Shown here: piece after piece, positions 44,456 through 52,118 of the stretch
How positions within the stretch are numbered: the stretch's first letter is position 1
Layout of the letters: each line of letters opens with the position of its first letter
Assembly: GCF_019655855.1 (NCBI RefSeq)
Contig: NZ_BPFX01000003.1
Location: 186,001-250,000, forward strand
DNA from: Pseudomonas paralcaligenes
Lineage (GTDB): Bacteria; Pseudomonadota; Gammaproteobacteria; Pseudomonadales; Pseudomonadaceae
DNA: 64,000 nt
Direction: 5' to 3'
Position numbers and translations under genes: made by a program
Notes under the pieces: generated by a model
The model's input: the letters and a program-made list of their open reading frames with translations, nothing else
Told to the model about the DNA's origin: nothing
The model's database searches: none

Positions 44456-45511
44456 TCAGCCCGCCTGCTTGGCGACGGCGCTGCGCAGGGTTTCCAGCGG
44501 GCGCGGGTCGATCCAGTCGCGCACCGAGAAGCTCTGCGGGATGAAGGACCAGCGCTGGAGGAAGTCGGTGAAGTCCTGCAGGGCGACGATGGAGCGCTCG
44601 TCGAGGTTGGTGCGCAGGCGCTGGTGGGCGTCCTCGCCGTAGGCCTGGGTCACCCAGTACTCGCTGCTGTTGGTCTCGCGGGCCAGGTAGCGGCGGGTGT
44701 CGTCCGGGTGGGTCCAGGCCCATTCCTCGGCGCGCAGCACCGAGGCGAGGATGCCGACGGCGGCGTCGTAGTGGTTGTCCAGCAGGTTGAGGTCGACGCT
44801 CAGGGTGCGCGGGGTGCCGTTGTTGGCGCGCACCAGCGGCTCCGGGTGCGAGCCGGTGTCGATCACCGTGTGCAGGCCGAACTGCTGGGCCAGTTGGGCG
44901 GCGCTGGCGCCCTTGAGGAAGATCGCGTCGACCTCGCCGCGCAGCAGGCCGACCAGCTCGGCGTTCTGCCCGCCGCGACGGCGGCCGCCGAAGGTGGAGA
45001 CGCCGCCCACGGTCTGCGCCGCCTCGTCGCTGAAGGTGCCGCCGTGGAGGTAGTCGACCAGCTCGACGTCCTTCACTTCCAGGCCTTCCAGGCGCAGGGC
45101 GTTCTCCAGGCCGCGGATGGCCTGGGCGCGGGTGAAGTCGATCTGCGCGCTGGCCCAGTTGGGCAGGCCGAAGCGGCGGCCCTTGAGGTCCTTGACGGTC
45201 TTGATGCCGCTGTCCGGCAGGGTCAGGATCAGCTGCACCTCATCGGCCCAGGACAGGCCGATCACGCGGGTCTCGCGGCCACTGGCGCGGGCCCAGATGG
45301 CCGGGATGTTGCCGCCGTGGCGGACCGAGTTCTGCAGGGTGTGGTCGAAGTGCGACTCGCGCACCGCCTGGTTGTCCGACTCGCGCAGCGACTTGATGCT
45401 GGTGCCCTGGGCGCCCAGGGTTTCTTCCAGCCAGCCTTTCTGCACGGCGATGCCGAGGCCGGTCGGGACCGGGCAGCGGGTGTACCAGAGCGTATCGAGC
45501 GGTTGACTCAT
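44456..45511 (-). CDS. DszB-like sulfinate desulfinase homologue with intact catalytic residues
   Basis: A 351-residue protein without signal peptide. The N-terminal block LDTLWYTRCPVPTGLGIAVQ matches DszB; Cys13 is the only cysteine of the protein, as Cys27 is in DszB. His54 (ESHFDHTLQ) and Arg64 (SVRHGGNIPAIWARASG) keep the DszB H-x9-R-x-GG-x-IP spacing. DszB hydrolyses an aryl sulfinate to sulfite; this protein may act on a different sulfinate. GGAGAG lies 7 bases before the ATG at 45511; a longer open frame has no signal peptide and no family match. First gene of the operon, with a sigma-54 type promoter 84 bp upstream. Confidence 0.8.
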   Translation of the reverse strand: MSQPLDTLWYTRCPVPTGLGIAVQKGWLEETLGAQGTSIKSLRESDNQAVRESHFDHTLQNSVRHGGNIPAIWARASGRETRVIGLSWADEVQLILTLPDSGIKTVKDLKGRRFGLPNWASAQIDFTRAQAIRGLENALRLEGLEVKDVELVDYLHGGTFSDEAAQTVGGVSTFGGRRRGGQNAELVGLLRGEVDAIFLKGASAAQLAQQFGLHTVIDTGSHPEPLVRANNGTPRTLSVDLNLLDNHYDAAVGILASVLRAEEWAWTHPDDTRRYLARETNSSEYWVTQAYGEDAHQRLRTNLDERSIVALQDFTDFLQRWSFIPQSFSVRDWIDPRPLETLRSAVAKQAG

Positions 45512-45594
45512 GGGGTGACTCTCCAAATGGGACGTGACGGCGGATGGCAAACACGGGCGGCGGATGCGCCCCGTGGACGGCTGCCAGGGGAAAG

Positions 45595-45610
45595 TGCAAC
45601 CCCCATGCCA
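45595..45610 (-). promoter_or_regulatory. sigma-54 type promoter for the DszB-like/ABC operon
   Basis: On the minus strand TGGCATGGGGGTTGCA matches the -24/-12 consensus TGGCACRN4TTGCW at all but one position, with the required GG-N10-GC spacing. It is 84 bp upstream of the ATG at 45511. Confidence 0.7.
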
Positions 45611-45697
45611 CGGCCCGGCTAGACCTGTGCGGGCCACGTGGCACAAGGGCTGCGGGGTTTCAGTGGCGTTCAGGGAGGGGCCGGGCCGAGGGTCGTT

Positions 45698-45725
45698 GCT
45701 GCTGGGGCAACACCCCGGCAGCAGC
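45698..45725. promoter_or_regulatory. inverted repeat upstream of the sigma-54 promoter
   Basis: GCTGCTGGGG-CAACA-CCCC with GGCAGCAGC completing the second arm; it lies about 90-115 bp upstream of the -24 element, in the range for an enhancer-binding protein. It shares TGTTGC/GCTGCTG elements with the repeat at 47493-47519. Confidence 0.35.
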
Positions 45726-45880
45726 GCCTTGCGTGTTTCCAGGCAGTCAGGCCGGCAACCCCGCGGTGCTCGCGCCTACAGGCATGCAACGCATGACGGA
45801 CATGTGGGTGAAAAAAGGCCATGTCCCCGTGACGTGTTGCAGACGCTGCAACTGTCCCGCGGAAGCGGCCTGCTACTGGA

Positions 45881-45968
45881 TTCCCGCCTGCGCGGGAATG
45901 ACGGCTTCGGAAGAAACTAGAAACTCCCCCCCTTACATCGTCATCCCCGCGCAGGCGGGGAACCAGAA
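45881..45968. repeat. CCTGCGCGGGAATGACG inverted repeat pair
   Basis: GGATTCCCGCCTGCGCGGGA and the inverted unit ATCCCCGCGCAGGCGGGGAA. The surrounding 45.8-46.02 kb resembles 59.0-59.38 kb, including GCGTGTTGCAGACGCT or close variants and AACAT/ACATCT-type tails. The 45512-46191 gap holds only repeats and regulatory sites. Confidence 0.75.
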
Positions 45969-46044
45969 GGGGTCAGAGCACTGCGACATCTAACGGCGGC
46001 ATAGCCCAAAAAAGGCTATGCCCCCCGTTGAAGGCTGCATACCT

Positions 46045-46106
46045 TGTGGGAGCGGATTTATCCGCGAATGCCGCGCCAATCGGAATGCCGCCCGGCCGCT
46101 CCCACA
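46045..46106. repeat. GTGGGAGCGG REP pair (REPIN-like)
   Basis: TGTGGGAGCGGATTTATCCG and the inverted partner CGGCCGCTCCCACA form a doublet like that at 1071-1134. Confidence 0.75.
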
Positions 46107-46144
46107 AAGGCAGGATTACGCCACACGTAACGGCTACATGGCCC

Positions 46145-46171
46145 AAAAAAGCCCCGCGCGGGGCGGGGCTT
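46145..46171 (-). terminator. terminator of the SsuD-like gene
   Basis: On the minus strand a GC-rich stem (AGCCCCG...CGGGGCT) is followed by TTTTTT, 20 bases after the stop codon. Confidence 0.8.
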
Positions 46172-46191
46172 CGGGGTGGGCGCGCGGGCGC

Positions 46192-47352
46192 TCAGACCAC
46201 CGCCTTCAGCTCCTCGCGGGCCTCGGCCGGCTGGCGCGCGTGGACCAGCGGCAGTACTTCCTGGCCGATGCGCAGGGCCTCTTCCAGGTGCGGGTTGGCG
46301 GCCAGGATGAAGGTCGAGAAGCCGGCGTCGCGGTACTCGGCCAGGCGCTCGGCGACGTTCTCGTGGCTGCCGACCAGGCCGATGGTCGGCCCCGGCTTGG
46401 CCTTGCCGAAGCCGGCCCACAGGTTCGGCCCGATCACCAGATCGTCGAAGCGCTCGCTGCCCTGGTGGTAGGCGGTCTGGCGCGCCGCGCCGACCGAGTC
46501 GGAGCCGGTGGCGAAGTGCTGGATGGCGGCGGCGGTCCGGGCATCGATGCGCTCGTACTGGCGGCGCAGCTCGCTCCAGGCGGCTTCCTCGGTCTCGCGG
46601 GCGAACAGGTCGATGCGGATGCCGAAGCGCACGCTGCGCCCCTGCTTGTCGGCCAGCTCGCGCACGCGCTCGATGTGCGGCCGGAGCTTGTCGATCGGCT
46701 CGGCCCAGTTCAGGTACACGTCGGCGTGGCGCGCGGCCACGTCCAGCGCCGGGTCGGAGAAGCCGGAGAAGTACACCCCGGGCTTGCGCTCATGGCGCAG
46801 GTTGGCCGGCAGCGAGCCGTTCTCCAGCTGGTAGATGTCGCCCTGGTAGCTGAACTGCTCGTTCTCCCAGAGGCCCTGGATGATGTCGAGGAACTCGCCG
46901 GTGCGTTGGTAGCGCTTGTCGTGTTCGAGGAAGTCGCCGTTGGCGCGTTGGCTGGCCGGGTTGCCGCCGGTGATGATGTTCCACTCCAGGCGGCCGCGGC
47001 TGAGGTTCTGCAGGATCGCCGCCTGCTGCGCCGCGTAGGCCGGCAGGGTCCAGGTGGCCTGGAAGGCGATCAGGAACTTGATCCGCCGGGTCTCGCGGGC
47101 CAGCGCCGCGGCGGCGATCCACGGCTCGGGACCGGTCGGCAGCAGCGCGCCCTCGAAGCCGGCCAGCTCGGCGGCCTTGGCCACCTGGGCGACGTAGTCG
47201 ATGTAGGTGAAGCCGTCCGGCTCGCCATTGGGCAGGCGGCCGGGGGCGATGTTGCCGGGACGGTGCCGGGCGACGCCGCGGTTGTTCTTGTCCGAGGCGA
47301 TGTGCGGGCCGTCGCTGCCAAGCGGCAGGCGCCAGAAGAATTCGGTGCTCAT
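46192..47352 (-). CDS. SsuD-family FMNH2-dependent alkanesulfonate-type monooxygenase
   Basis: A 386-residue LLM flavoprotein. MSTEFFWRLPLGSDGPHIAS is a family start; DGFTYIDYVAQVAKAAELAG, IKFLIAFQATWTLPAYAAQQ (about 90-109), SRGRLEWNIITGGNPASQRA (about 117-136) and the C-terminal FSTFILAANPHLEEALRIGQ match SsuD relatives. SsuD cleaves alkanesulfonates to aldehyde and sulfite. It lies upstream of and co-directional with the DszB-like operon, with its own sigma-54 type promoter and terminator, and diverges from the aldolase-like gene. Substrate unknown. Confidence 0.88.
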   Translation of the reverse strand: MSTEFFWRLPLGSDGPHIASDKNNRGVARHRPGNIAPGRLPNGEPDGFTYIDYVAQVAKAAELAGFEGALLPTGPEPWIAAAALARETRRIKFLIAFQATWTLPAYAAQQAAILQNLSRGRLEWNIITGGNPASQRANGDFLEHDKRYQRTGEFLDIIQGLWENEQFSYQGDIYQLENGSLPANLRHERKPGVYFSGFSDPALDVAARHADVYLNWAEPIDKLRPHIERVRELADKQGRSVRFGIRIDLFARETEEAAWSELRRQYERIDARTAAAIQHFATGSDSVGAARQTAYHQGSERFDDLVIGPNLWAGFGKAKPGPTIGLVGSHENVAERLAEYRDAGFSTFILAANPHLEEALRIGQEVLPLVHARQPAEAREELKAVV

Positions 47353-47409
47353 GGGTCACTCCAGTGCGATGCGCAGGTGGCCGCCGTGTGCGGCCCTGGC
47401 ACGGACGGG

Positions 47410-47425
47410 TGCAACCGCTATGCCA
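47410..47425 (-). promoter_or_regulatory. sigma-54 type promoter for the SsuD-like gene
   Basis: On the minus strand TGGCATAGCGGTTGCA has GG-N10-GC spacing and one mismatch to the consensus; the -24 and -12 cores are the same as those at 45595-45610. It is 58 bp before the ATG. Confidence 0.7.
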
Positions 47426-47492
47426 GCGCCACGGGCCGCGCCGGCGCTGGGCTCGTGGCGGGCGCGCCGGCCCAGGTGCGTGCCCAGCAACA

Positions 47493-47519
47493 CCCGGCCA
47501 GCAATCGCTGCTGACCGGG
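47493..47519. promoter_or_regulatory. inverted repeat between divergent sigma-54 promoters
   Basis: CCCGGCCAGCA-ATCGC-TGCTGACCGGG is an 11-bp palindrome with one mismatch, about midway between the promoters at 47410 and 47598. That is a fitting place for a shared enhancer-binding-protein site. The binding protein is not in the window. Confidence 0.5.
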
Positions 47520-47597
47520 CAGCAGGACTGCCTCTGGAGCAGCAACGGGGCGCTCTTTGTTTCGGGTAATTCCTTTTCAATCAACGACTTGTGCCGC

Positions 47598-47613
47598 TGG
47601 CACAGGAACTGCT
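47598..47613 (+). promoter_or_regulatory. sigma-54 type promoter for the aldolase-like gene
   Basis: TGGCACAGGAACTGCT matches TGGCACRN4TTGCW except for one base at the -12 element, with GG-N10-GC spacing, 63 bp before the ATG. It overlaps a small palindrome TGTGCC-GCT-GGCACA. Confidence 0.65.
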
Positions 47614-47675
47614 GAAGGCTCGGCAACGCCGGGGCCGGGCCCCGGACCGTTCACTGCTCAAGAAGGACAGATTCG

Positions 47676-48413
47676 ATGACCAGCATCAGCCTCGATACCC
47701 AGCAACGCGCCTACGTCGACCAGGCCAAGCGCGACTTCGCCAAGGCCTACCGCGTGCTCAAGGAAAGCCGCACGCTGACCGCCACCAACACCTACCAGGC
47801 CTACCTGCGCGTGCCGGACAGCGAATTGGTGGTGGCCCTGCACGCGCCGAGCCCGTGGGCCGACGACGAGGAAATCCGCGCGGTGGTCGCCAGCTACGAC
47901 GGCGTGGTGGCCCTCGACGAGACCGTCGAAGGCACCTCGCCGCTCAGCGGCAGCAAGTCCGGCGGCAACGGCAAGCGCTACGCCGCGGTGTTCCAGAACC
48001 GCCCGGAGGTCAACGTGGTGATCCACGTGCACACCCCCTACCTCGGCGGCTGGGCCAGCGCCCACCGGGTGCTGCCGATCCGCTACGCCGCGTCGCAGCG
48101 CGTCACCCTGGCCCGCGAGCTGCCGATCTACATCGACCGCCGCCAGCAGGAGGCGGATTTCATCGTCGAGAAGATCGCGGAGAACCCGCACACCCCGGCG
48201 ATCCTCGAGGCCAACGGCGGCGCCACCTTCTGGGGGACCGGGATCATCCAGGCGTCGAAGCTGATCCTGCTGATCGAGGAGGGCGCCTACTTCCAGGGGC
48301 TGGCCGAGCTGTTCGGCGGCTCCCAGGAATTCGGCCCGGGGGTGCTGGAGCAGCAGTGGAAGATGACGGGGCTGTGGGCGCAGGGGCAGAAGTTGCTGGG
48401 GGTGGCGGCCTGA
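47676..48413 (+). CDS. class II aldolase/adducin-like protein with altered metal-site residues
   Basis: A 245-residue protein of the class II aldolase/adducin superfamily. The HxH of the zinc site is present in VNVVIHVHTPYLGG (about residues 110-123). The usual third ligand in the NHG motif is replaced: the aligned segment reads AILEANGGATFWG, so His becomes Gly. The usual SSE-type catalytic acid before the HxH is replaced by SGSKSGGNGK. It is divergent from the SsuD-like gene and likely handles the carbon product of desulfurisation, or has a non-aldolase role. Both are inference. Confidence 0.8.
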   Translation: MTSISLDTQQRAYVDQAKRDFAKAYRVLKESRTLTATNTYQAYLRVPDSELVVALHAPSPWADDEEIRAVVASYDGVVALDETVEGTSPLSGSKSGGNGKRYAAVFQNRPEVNVVIHVHTPYLGGWASAHRVLPIRYAASQRVTLARELPIYIDRRQQEADFIVEKIAENPHTPAILEANGGATFWGTGIIQASKLILLIEEGAYFQGLAELFGGSQEFGPGVLEQQWKMTGLWAQGQKLLGVAA

Positions 48414-48505
48414 TCGGGGCTGGCTGTTGAAAAAGCCCTGACAGCTTCGGCAACTGCTGGCCGGCCTGGCAGGGCGGACGCCCGGCGAGTGCTGTGCCTG
48501 GCGAT

Positions 48506-48530
48506 CCGGGCCGTCAGGCCCGGGGCCCCT
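48506..48530 (+). terminator. possible hairpin after the aldolase-like gene
   Basis: CCGGGCC-GTCA-GGCCCGG followed by GGCCCC and TTT. It is about 90 bases past the stop in a 308-bp gap where nothing else is clear; strength uncertain. Confidence 0.35.
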
Positions 48531-48721
48531 TTGGCAGGCACCTGTTCGCGAATGGTGGCGGCTCCCAAGAAGCTGGCCCTGGCTGCATGCGCAAATACCT
48601 GACCATGCTCATGCCATGCAACGAGGCAGTGCTTCTAGTGGCCCCACATGCTCCGGACTGGGAGAGACAATCGACTCCTGCAGGCCTTAGGCACATTCGC
48701 AACGCTTGACCTGGGTGCCGC

Positions 48722-51061
48722 TCAGAGCTTCCAGCGCAGGGTTAGCGTGGTGCTGCGCGGTTCGCCGAGGTAGGTCTGGCGGGTCGGGCCGATGCGGTCG
48801 TAGTAGTACTTGTCGAACAGGTTGTTGACCGTCAGGGTGCCGTCCAAGTGGCGGTTCAGGCGGTAGCCGAGCTGCAGGCTGGCGAGGGTGTAGCCGGGCT
48901 GCTTCCAGCGCAGGCTGCCCACTTCGTAGGAGCTCTCGCTGACCCGCTTGATGCCGCCGCCGAGGCTGGCGCCGTCCAGCCAGCCGTCGCCGAAGCGGTA
49001 CTTGGTCCAGAGGTTGAAGTTGTGCCGGGGGAATCCGGTGGAGTACGGCTGGCCCTTGAGGGCGTCGTCGGCCTCGATGTACTCGGTGCGGGTGTAGGCG
49101 TAGCCGGTGGTCAGCTCCCAGCGCTCGGTGATGCTGCCGCTGACCTCGGCCTCCAGGCCCTCGCTCTCCACCTCGCCGGCGGCGATGGAGGCGAACGGGT
49201 CGTCCGGGTCCTGCATGGCCTGGTTCTTGTCGCGGATGCGGAACAGCGCGAAGTGGCTGTTCAGGCGGCCGTCGAAGTACTCGCCCTTGATGCCGATCTC
49301 GTACTGCTGGCCCTCCCTCGGTTCTAGGAAGCGGTCGTCGCGGTCGCGGGCGGTCTGCGGCAGGTAGATGGTGCTGTAGCTGGCGTAGAGCGACAGGTGT
49401 TCGTCGAGGTCGTAGATCAGGCCGCCGTAGGGCACCACCTGGCCGCTCTCGGTCTGCTCGCTGTGCGCGTCGTGGTCCTCGGTGCGCCAGTCGCTGACCC
49501 GCGCGCCCAGTACCAGGGTCAGCGGGTCGAGCAGGCGGTAGCGCAGCTGGCCGTAGACCGACGCCTGGCTCTGCTCCACGTCGGGTACGTCGCCCAGCGG
49601 CAGGTCCGGCTTGGGGATGTGCACGTCGGGATCGAAGATGTTCTGGTTGGTGGCGAACATGCCGTAGGTCGAGCGGTTGTAGGCGGAGCCGCCGCTGTAG
49701 CGCTGCCAGCTGGCGCCGAGCAGCAGGTTGTGCTCGCGGCCCAGCGCCTCGAAGGGGGTGGAGACGAAGCCGTCCAGGTTGATGTCGCGCTCGTCGCTGC
49801 GGATGGCGATGGGTACCATGCGCACCCCGCCGCTGGCGGGGTCGATGAAGGAGCTGCTCCAGCCGTTGTTCTCGCCGTCGCTCTCGCGGTCCAGCAGGCT
49901 GACCGTCAGCTTGGCCTGGCCGCCGTTGGCCAGGCGGTGGTCCAGCTCGGTGAGGTAGAAGGTCAGGTGCTCGGTCTTGTTGTTCCAGTCCGCGCCGATG
50001 AAGGTGTCGCGGTCCAGGCGCGCCAGGGTGCCGTCGACGTAGCTGGACAGGCCGTAGAAGGGGTTGGACTTGCCGTCCTGGCGCACCAGCATGGCGGACA
50101 GGGTGGTGCTGTCGTCCAGGTCGAACTCCAGCGTGCCGTAGCTGACGTTCTTGCGCCACCACACGTAGTCGGTGAACGCCTGGCTGTCCTCGTAGGCGTT
50201 GACGAAGCGCCCGCGCAGGCGGCCGTCCTCGCTGAGCGGGCCAGTGACGTCGACCTCGCCGCGGTAGCGGTCCCAGGAGCCGGCGGAGAGGCTGCCGCCC
50301 AGGGCGAACTCGCCGAGGGCGCGCTTGCGCGCCAGGTTGACCGTGCCGCCCGGCTCGCCGGCGCCCTGCAGCAGGCCGGCCGGGCCGCGCCAGACCTCGA
50401 TGCGGTCGAAGATCGCCAAGTCGAGGAAGCCGCTGCTCCAGGAGCCCTGGCCGGCGCGCACCGGCACGCCGTCGAGCTGGTAGCTGTCGAGGTCGTAGCC
50501 GCGGGCCTCGATGTTGTCGGTGCCGGTGCCGTAGCTGGTGGTCTTCATGCCGGTGGTGTAGCGCATTGCCTCGCCGAGCGTGGTCAGGTTCTGGTCGTCC
50601 ATGCGCTGGCGGGTGACCACGCTGACCGACTGCGGCGTTTCGCGCAGCGACTGTTCGCCCTTGCCCAGGGTGAGGCGGCCGGTGGTGTAGGAGCCGGTGC
50701 CCTCGGTACTGGTGCCGAGGGCGCGGCCGCTGATGTTGGTGGCGCCCAGTTCGACCGCGTCCGACGGCTGGCTGATCACCAGGGTGTTGCCGCTCTGCTG
50801 GTAGCGCAGCCCGCTGCCGGCGAGCAGGTGGCCCAGCGCCGCGAGCGGTTCGAGCTGGCCACGTAGCGCCGGGGCGGTCCGGCCGCTGGTCAGGCTGCTG
50901 TCGACCGCGATGGTCAGGCCGGCGGCCTCGCCGAGCTGGCGCAGGGACAGGGCCAGCGGCTGGGCCGGCAGGTCGAGGTCGACCGGCGCGGCGTGGACCT
51001 GGGCGGCGATGGACAGCGCCATGGCGGCGACCAGGTGGCGCATGGGGTATGCAGTGGGCAT
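48722..51061 (-). CDS. FecA-like TonB-dependent siderophore receptor with signalling (STN) domain
   Basis: A 779-residue receptor. After the signal sequence (MRHLVAAMALSIAAQVHA) comes a secretin/TonB N-terminal signalling domain (LDLPAQPLALSLRQLGEAAG to SGLRYQQSGNTLVIS, about residues 25-100), then the plug (SLRETPQSVSVVTRQRMDDQ; VWRGPAGLLQGAGEPGGTVN) and a barrel ending TLTLRWKL. The STN domain contacts FecR, whose gene is upstream in the same direction with fecI, forming a cell-surface signalling system for an iron chelate. AAGGGA precedes the ATG at 51061. The siderophore is not identifiable. Confidence 0.92.
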   Translation of the reverse strand: MPTAYPMRHLVAAMALSIAAQVHAAPVDLDLPAQPLALSLRQLGEAAGLTIAVDSSLTSGRTAPALRGQLEPLAALGHLLAGSGLRYQQSGNTLVISQPSDAVELGATNISGRALGTSTEGTGSYTTGRLTLGKGEQSLRETPQSVSVVTRQRMDDQNLTTLGEAMRYTTGMKTTSYGTGTDNIEARGYDLDSYQLDGVPVRAGQGSWSSGFLDLAIFDRIEVWRGPAGLLQGAGEPGGTVNLARKRALGEFALGGSLSAGSWDRYRGEVDVTGPLSEDGRLRGRFVNAYEDSQAFTDYVWWRKNVSYGTLEFDLDDSTTLSAMLVRQDGKSNPFYGLSSYVDGTLARLDRDTFIGADWNNKTEHLTFYLTELDHRLANGGQAKLTVSLLDRESDGENNGWSSSFIDPASGGVRMVPIAIRSDERDINLDGFVSTPFEALGREHNLLLGASWQRYSGGSAYNRSTYGMFATNQNIFDPDVHIPKPDLPLGDVPDVEQSQASVYGQLRYRLLDPLTLVLGARVSDWRTEDHDAHSEQTESGQVVPYGGLIYDLDEHLSLYASYSTIYLPQTARDRDDRFLEPREGQQYEIGIKGEYFDGRLNSHFALFRIRDKNQAMQDPDDPFASIAAGEVESEGLEAEVSGSITERWELTTGYAYTRTEYIEADDALKGQPYSTGFPRHNFNLWTKYRFGDGWLDGASLGGGIKRVSESSYEVGSLRWKQPGYTLASLQLGYRLNRHLDGTLTVNNLFDKYYYDRIGPTRQTYLGEPRSTTLTLRWKL

Positions 51062-51188
51062 GGACTTCCCTTCTGTGAGGTTTGGCAGATGCACCCCTGA
51101 CGCGCAGGGTCGGGAAATCCCTGATGTCGCTGTCGCGAATCGTTCGCGGCACCGACGAACGGTCGTCCGCTGCTGAAACGGCAGCGGT

Positions 51189-52118
51189 TCAGCGCGGGTG
51201 CAGCAGGGTGGCCCTGGCCTGGTGTTCCAGGCGCACCGGCGCTATCGCCGGCAGCGCGTCGAGGAAGTCCTCCACCTCGCCCAGCTGGACCACCGCGTCG
51301 ATGCGCGGACCACCTCCGCCGACCACCCGCACCGGCTGCTGGCGGTAGCGCGACAGGCTGGCGGCGATCTCTGCGAGGTCGGCCTGCTCGAACACCAGCC
51401 GGCCAGCCTGGAAGGCGAAGGCATTGTCCGCCGGCAGCGGCAGTCGGCGCAGCTCACCCTCCGCGTCCACTTCCACCACCTCGCCGGCGTGCAGCTGCAG
51501 GCTGTGGCCGGGCGCGGTCAGGCTGTCGACCCGGACCAGGCCGTGGTCCACGCTGACGCGCAGGCGATCGTGCAAGCGGTCGACGGCGAAGCGGGTGCCG
51601 AGTACGGTGACCCGCGCCACCCCGCCGTCGACGACGAAGGGCCGGTCCGGGTTGCGCTCGACCTCGAACACCGCCTCGCCGCGCTGCAGGGCCACGTGCC
51701 GTTGGTGCTCGTCGTATTTCACGTGCAGCCGGGTGTCGGCGTTGAGGCTCACGGCGCTGCCGTCGCGCAGGCGCTCCTGGCGCTGCTCGGCGATGCCGGT
51801 CTGCAGGGCCAGGTCCTGCGGCCCCTGGCGATACAGGTGCAGGCCGGCGAAGCCCGCCAGCACCAGCAGGGCGCCGCACAGGGGGCCGCGCAGCAGATGG
51901 CGGCGGCGCGCGGTGCGCCGCCGCTCCATGGCGTCGGCCAGCGCCTCGCTGCCGCGCGGCGAGGACAGCTCGCCCCACAGCTCGGCGAAGGCCTGGTACT
52001 CGGCGGCGTGCTCGGGACTAGCCGCCAGCCAGCGCTCGAAACGCGCGCGCTGGCGCGCGTCGCCCTCTCCGTGCAGGCGGACGAACCAGCGGGCGGCCTC
52101 CTCGCGTACACCGCTCAC
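51189..52118 (-). CDS. FecR-family anti-sigma/signal transducer
   Basis: A 309-residue protein: N-terminal cytoplasmic part with the FecR_N signature (EEAARWFVRLHGEGDARQRARFERWLAASPEH, in parts, residues 5-40), one membrane helix near 87-103 (GALLVLAGFAGLHLY), and a periplasmic FecR domain (GEAVFEVERNPDRPFVVDGG; VTVLGTRFAVD). It starts with GTG at 52118 overlapping the fecI stop. It relays receptor occupancy to the sigma factor. Confidence 0.9.
   Translation of the reverse strand: MSGVREEAARWFVRLHGEGDARQRARFERWLAASPEHAAEYQAFAELWGELSSPRGSEALADAMERRRTARRRHLLRGPLCGALLVLAGFAGLHLYRQGPQDLALQTGIAEQRQERLRDGSAVSLNADTRLHVKYDEHQRHVALQRGEAVFEVERNPDRPFVVDGGVARVTVLGTRFAVDRLHDRLRVSVDHGLVRVDSLTAPGHSLQLHAGEVVEVDAEGELRRLPLPADNAFAFQAGRLVFEQADLAEIAASLSRYRQQPVRVVGGGGPRIDAVVQLGEVEDFLDALPAIAPVRLEHQARATLLHPR

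Noticed and set aside
45512-45646. N-terminal extension of the DszB-like protein with a possible export signal
   Set aside because: The in-frame extension is Pro/Arg/Cys-rich, not a signal peptide, and a good ribosome site precedes the ATG at 45511.
48414-48721. Insertion-sequence end suggested by CTGTTGAAAAAG near 48425
   Set aside because: No matching inverted end, target duplication or transposase fragment nearby.
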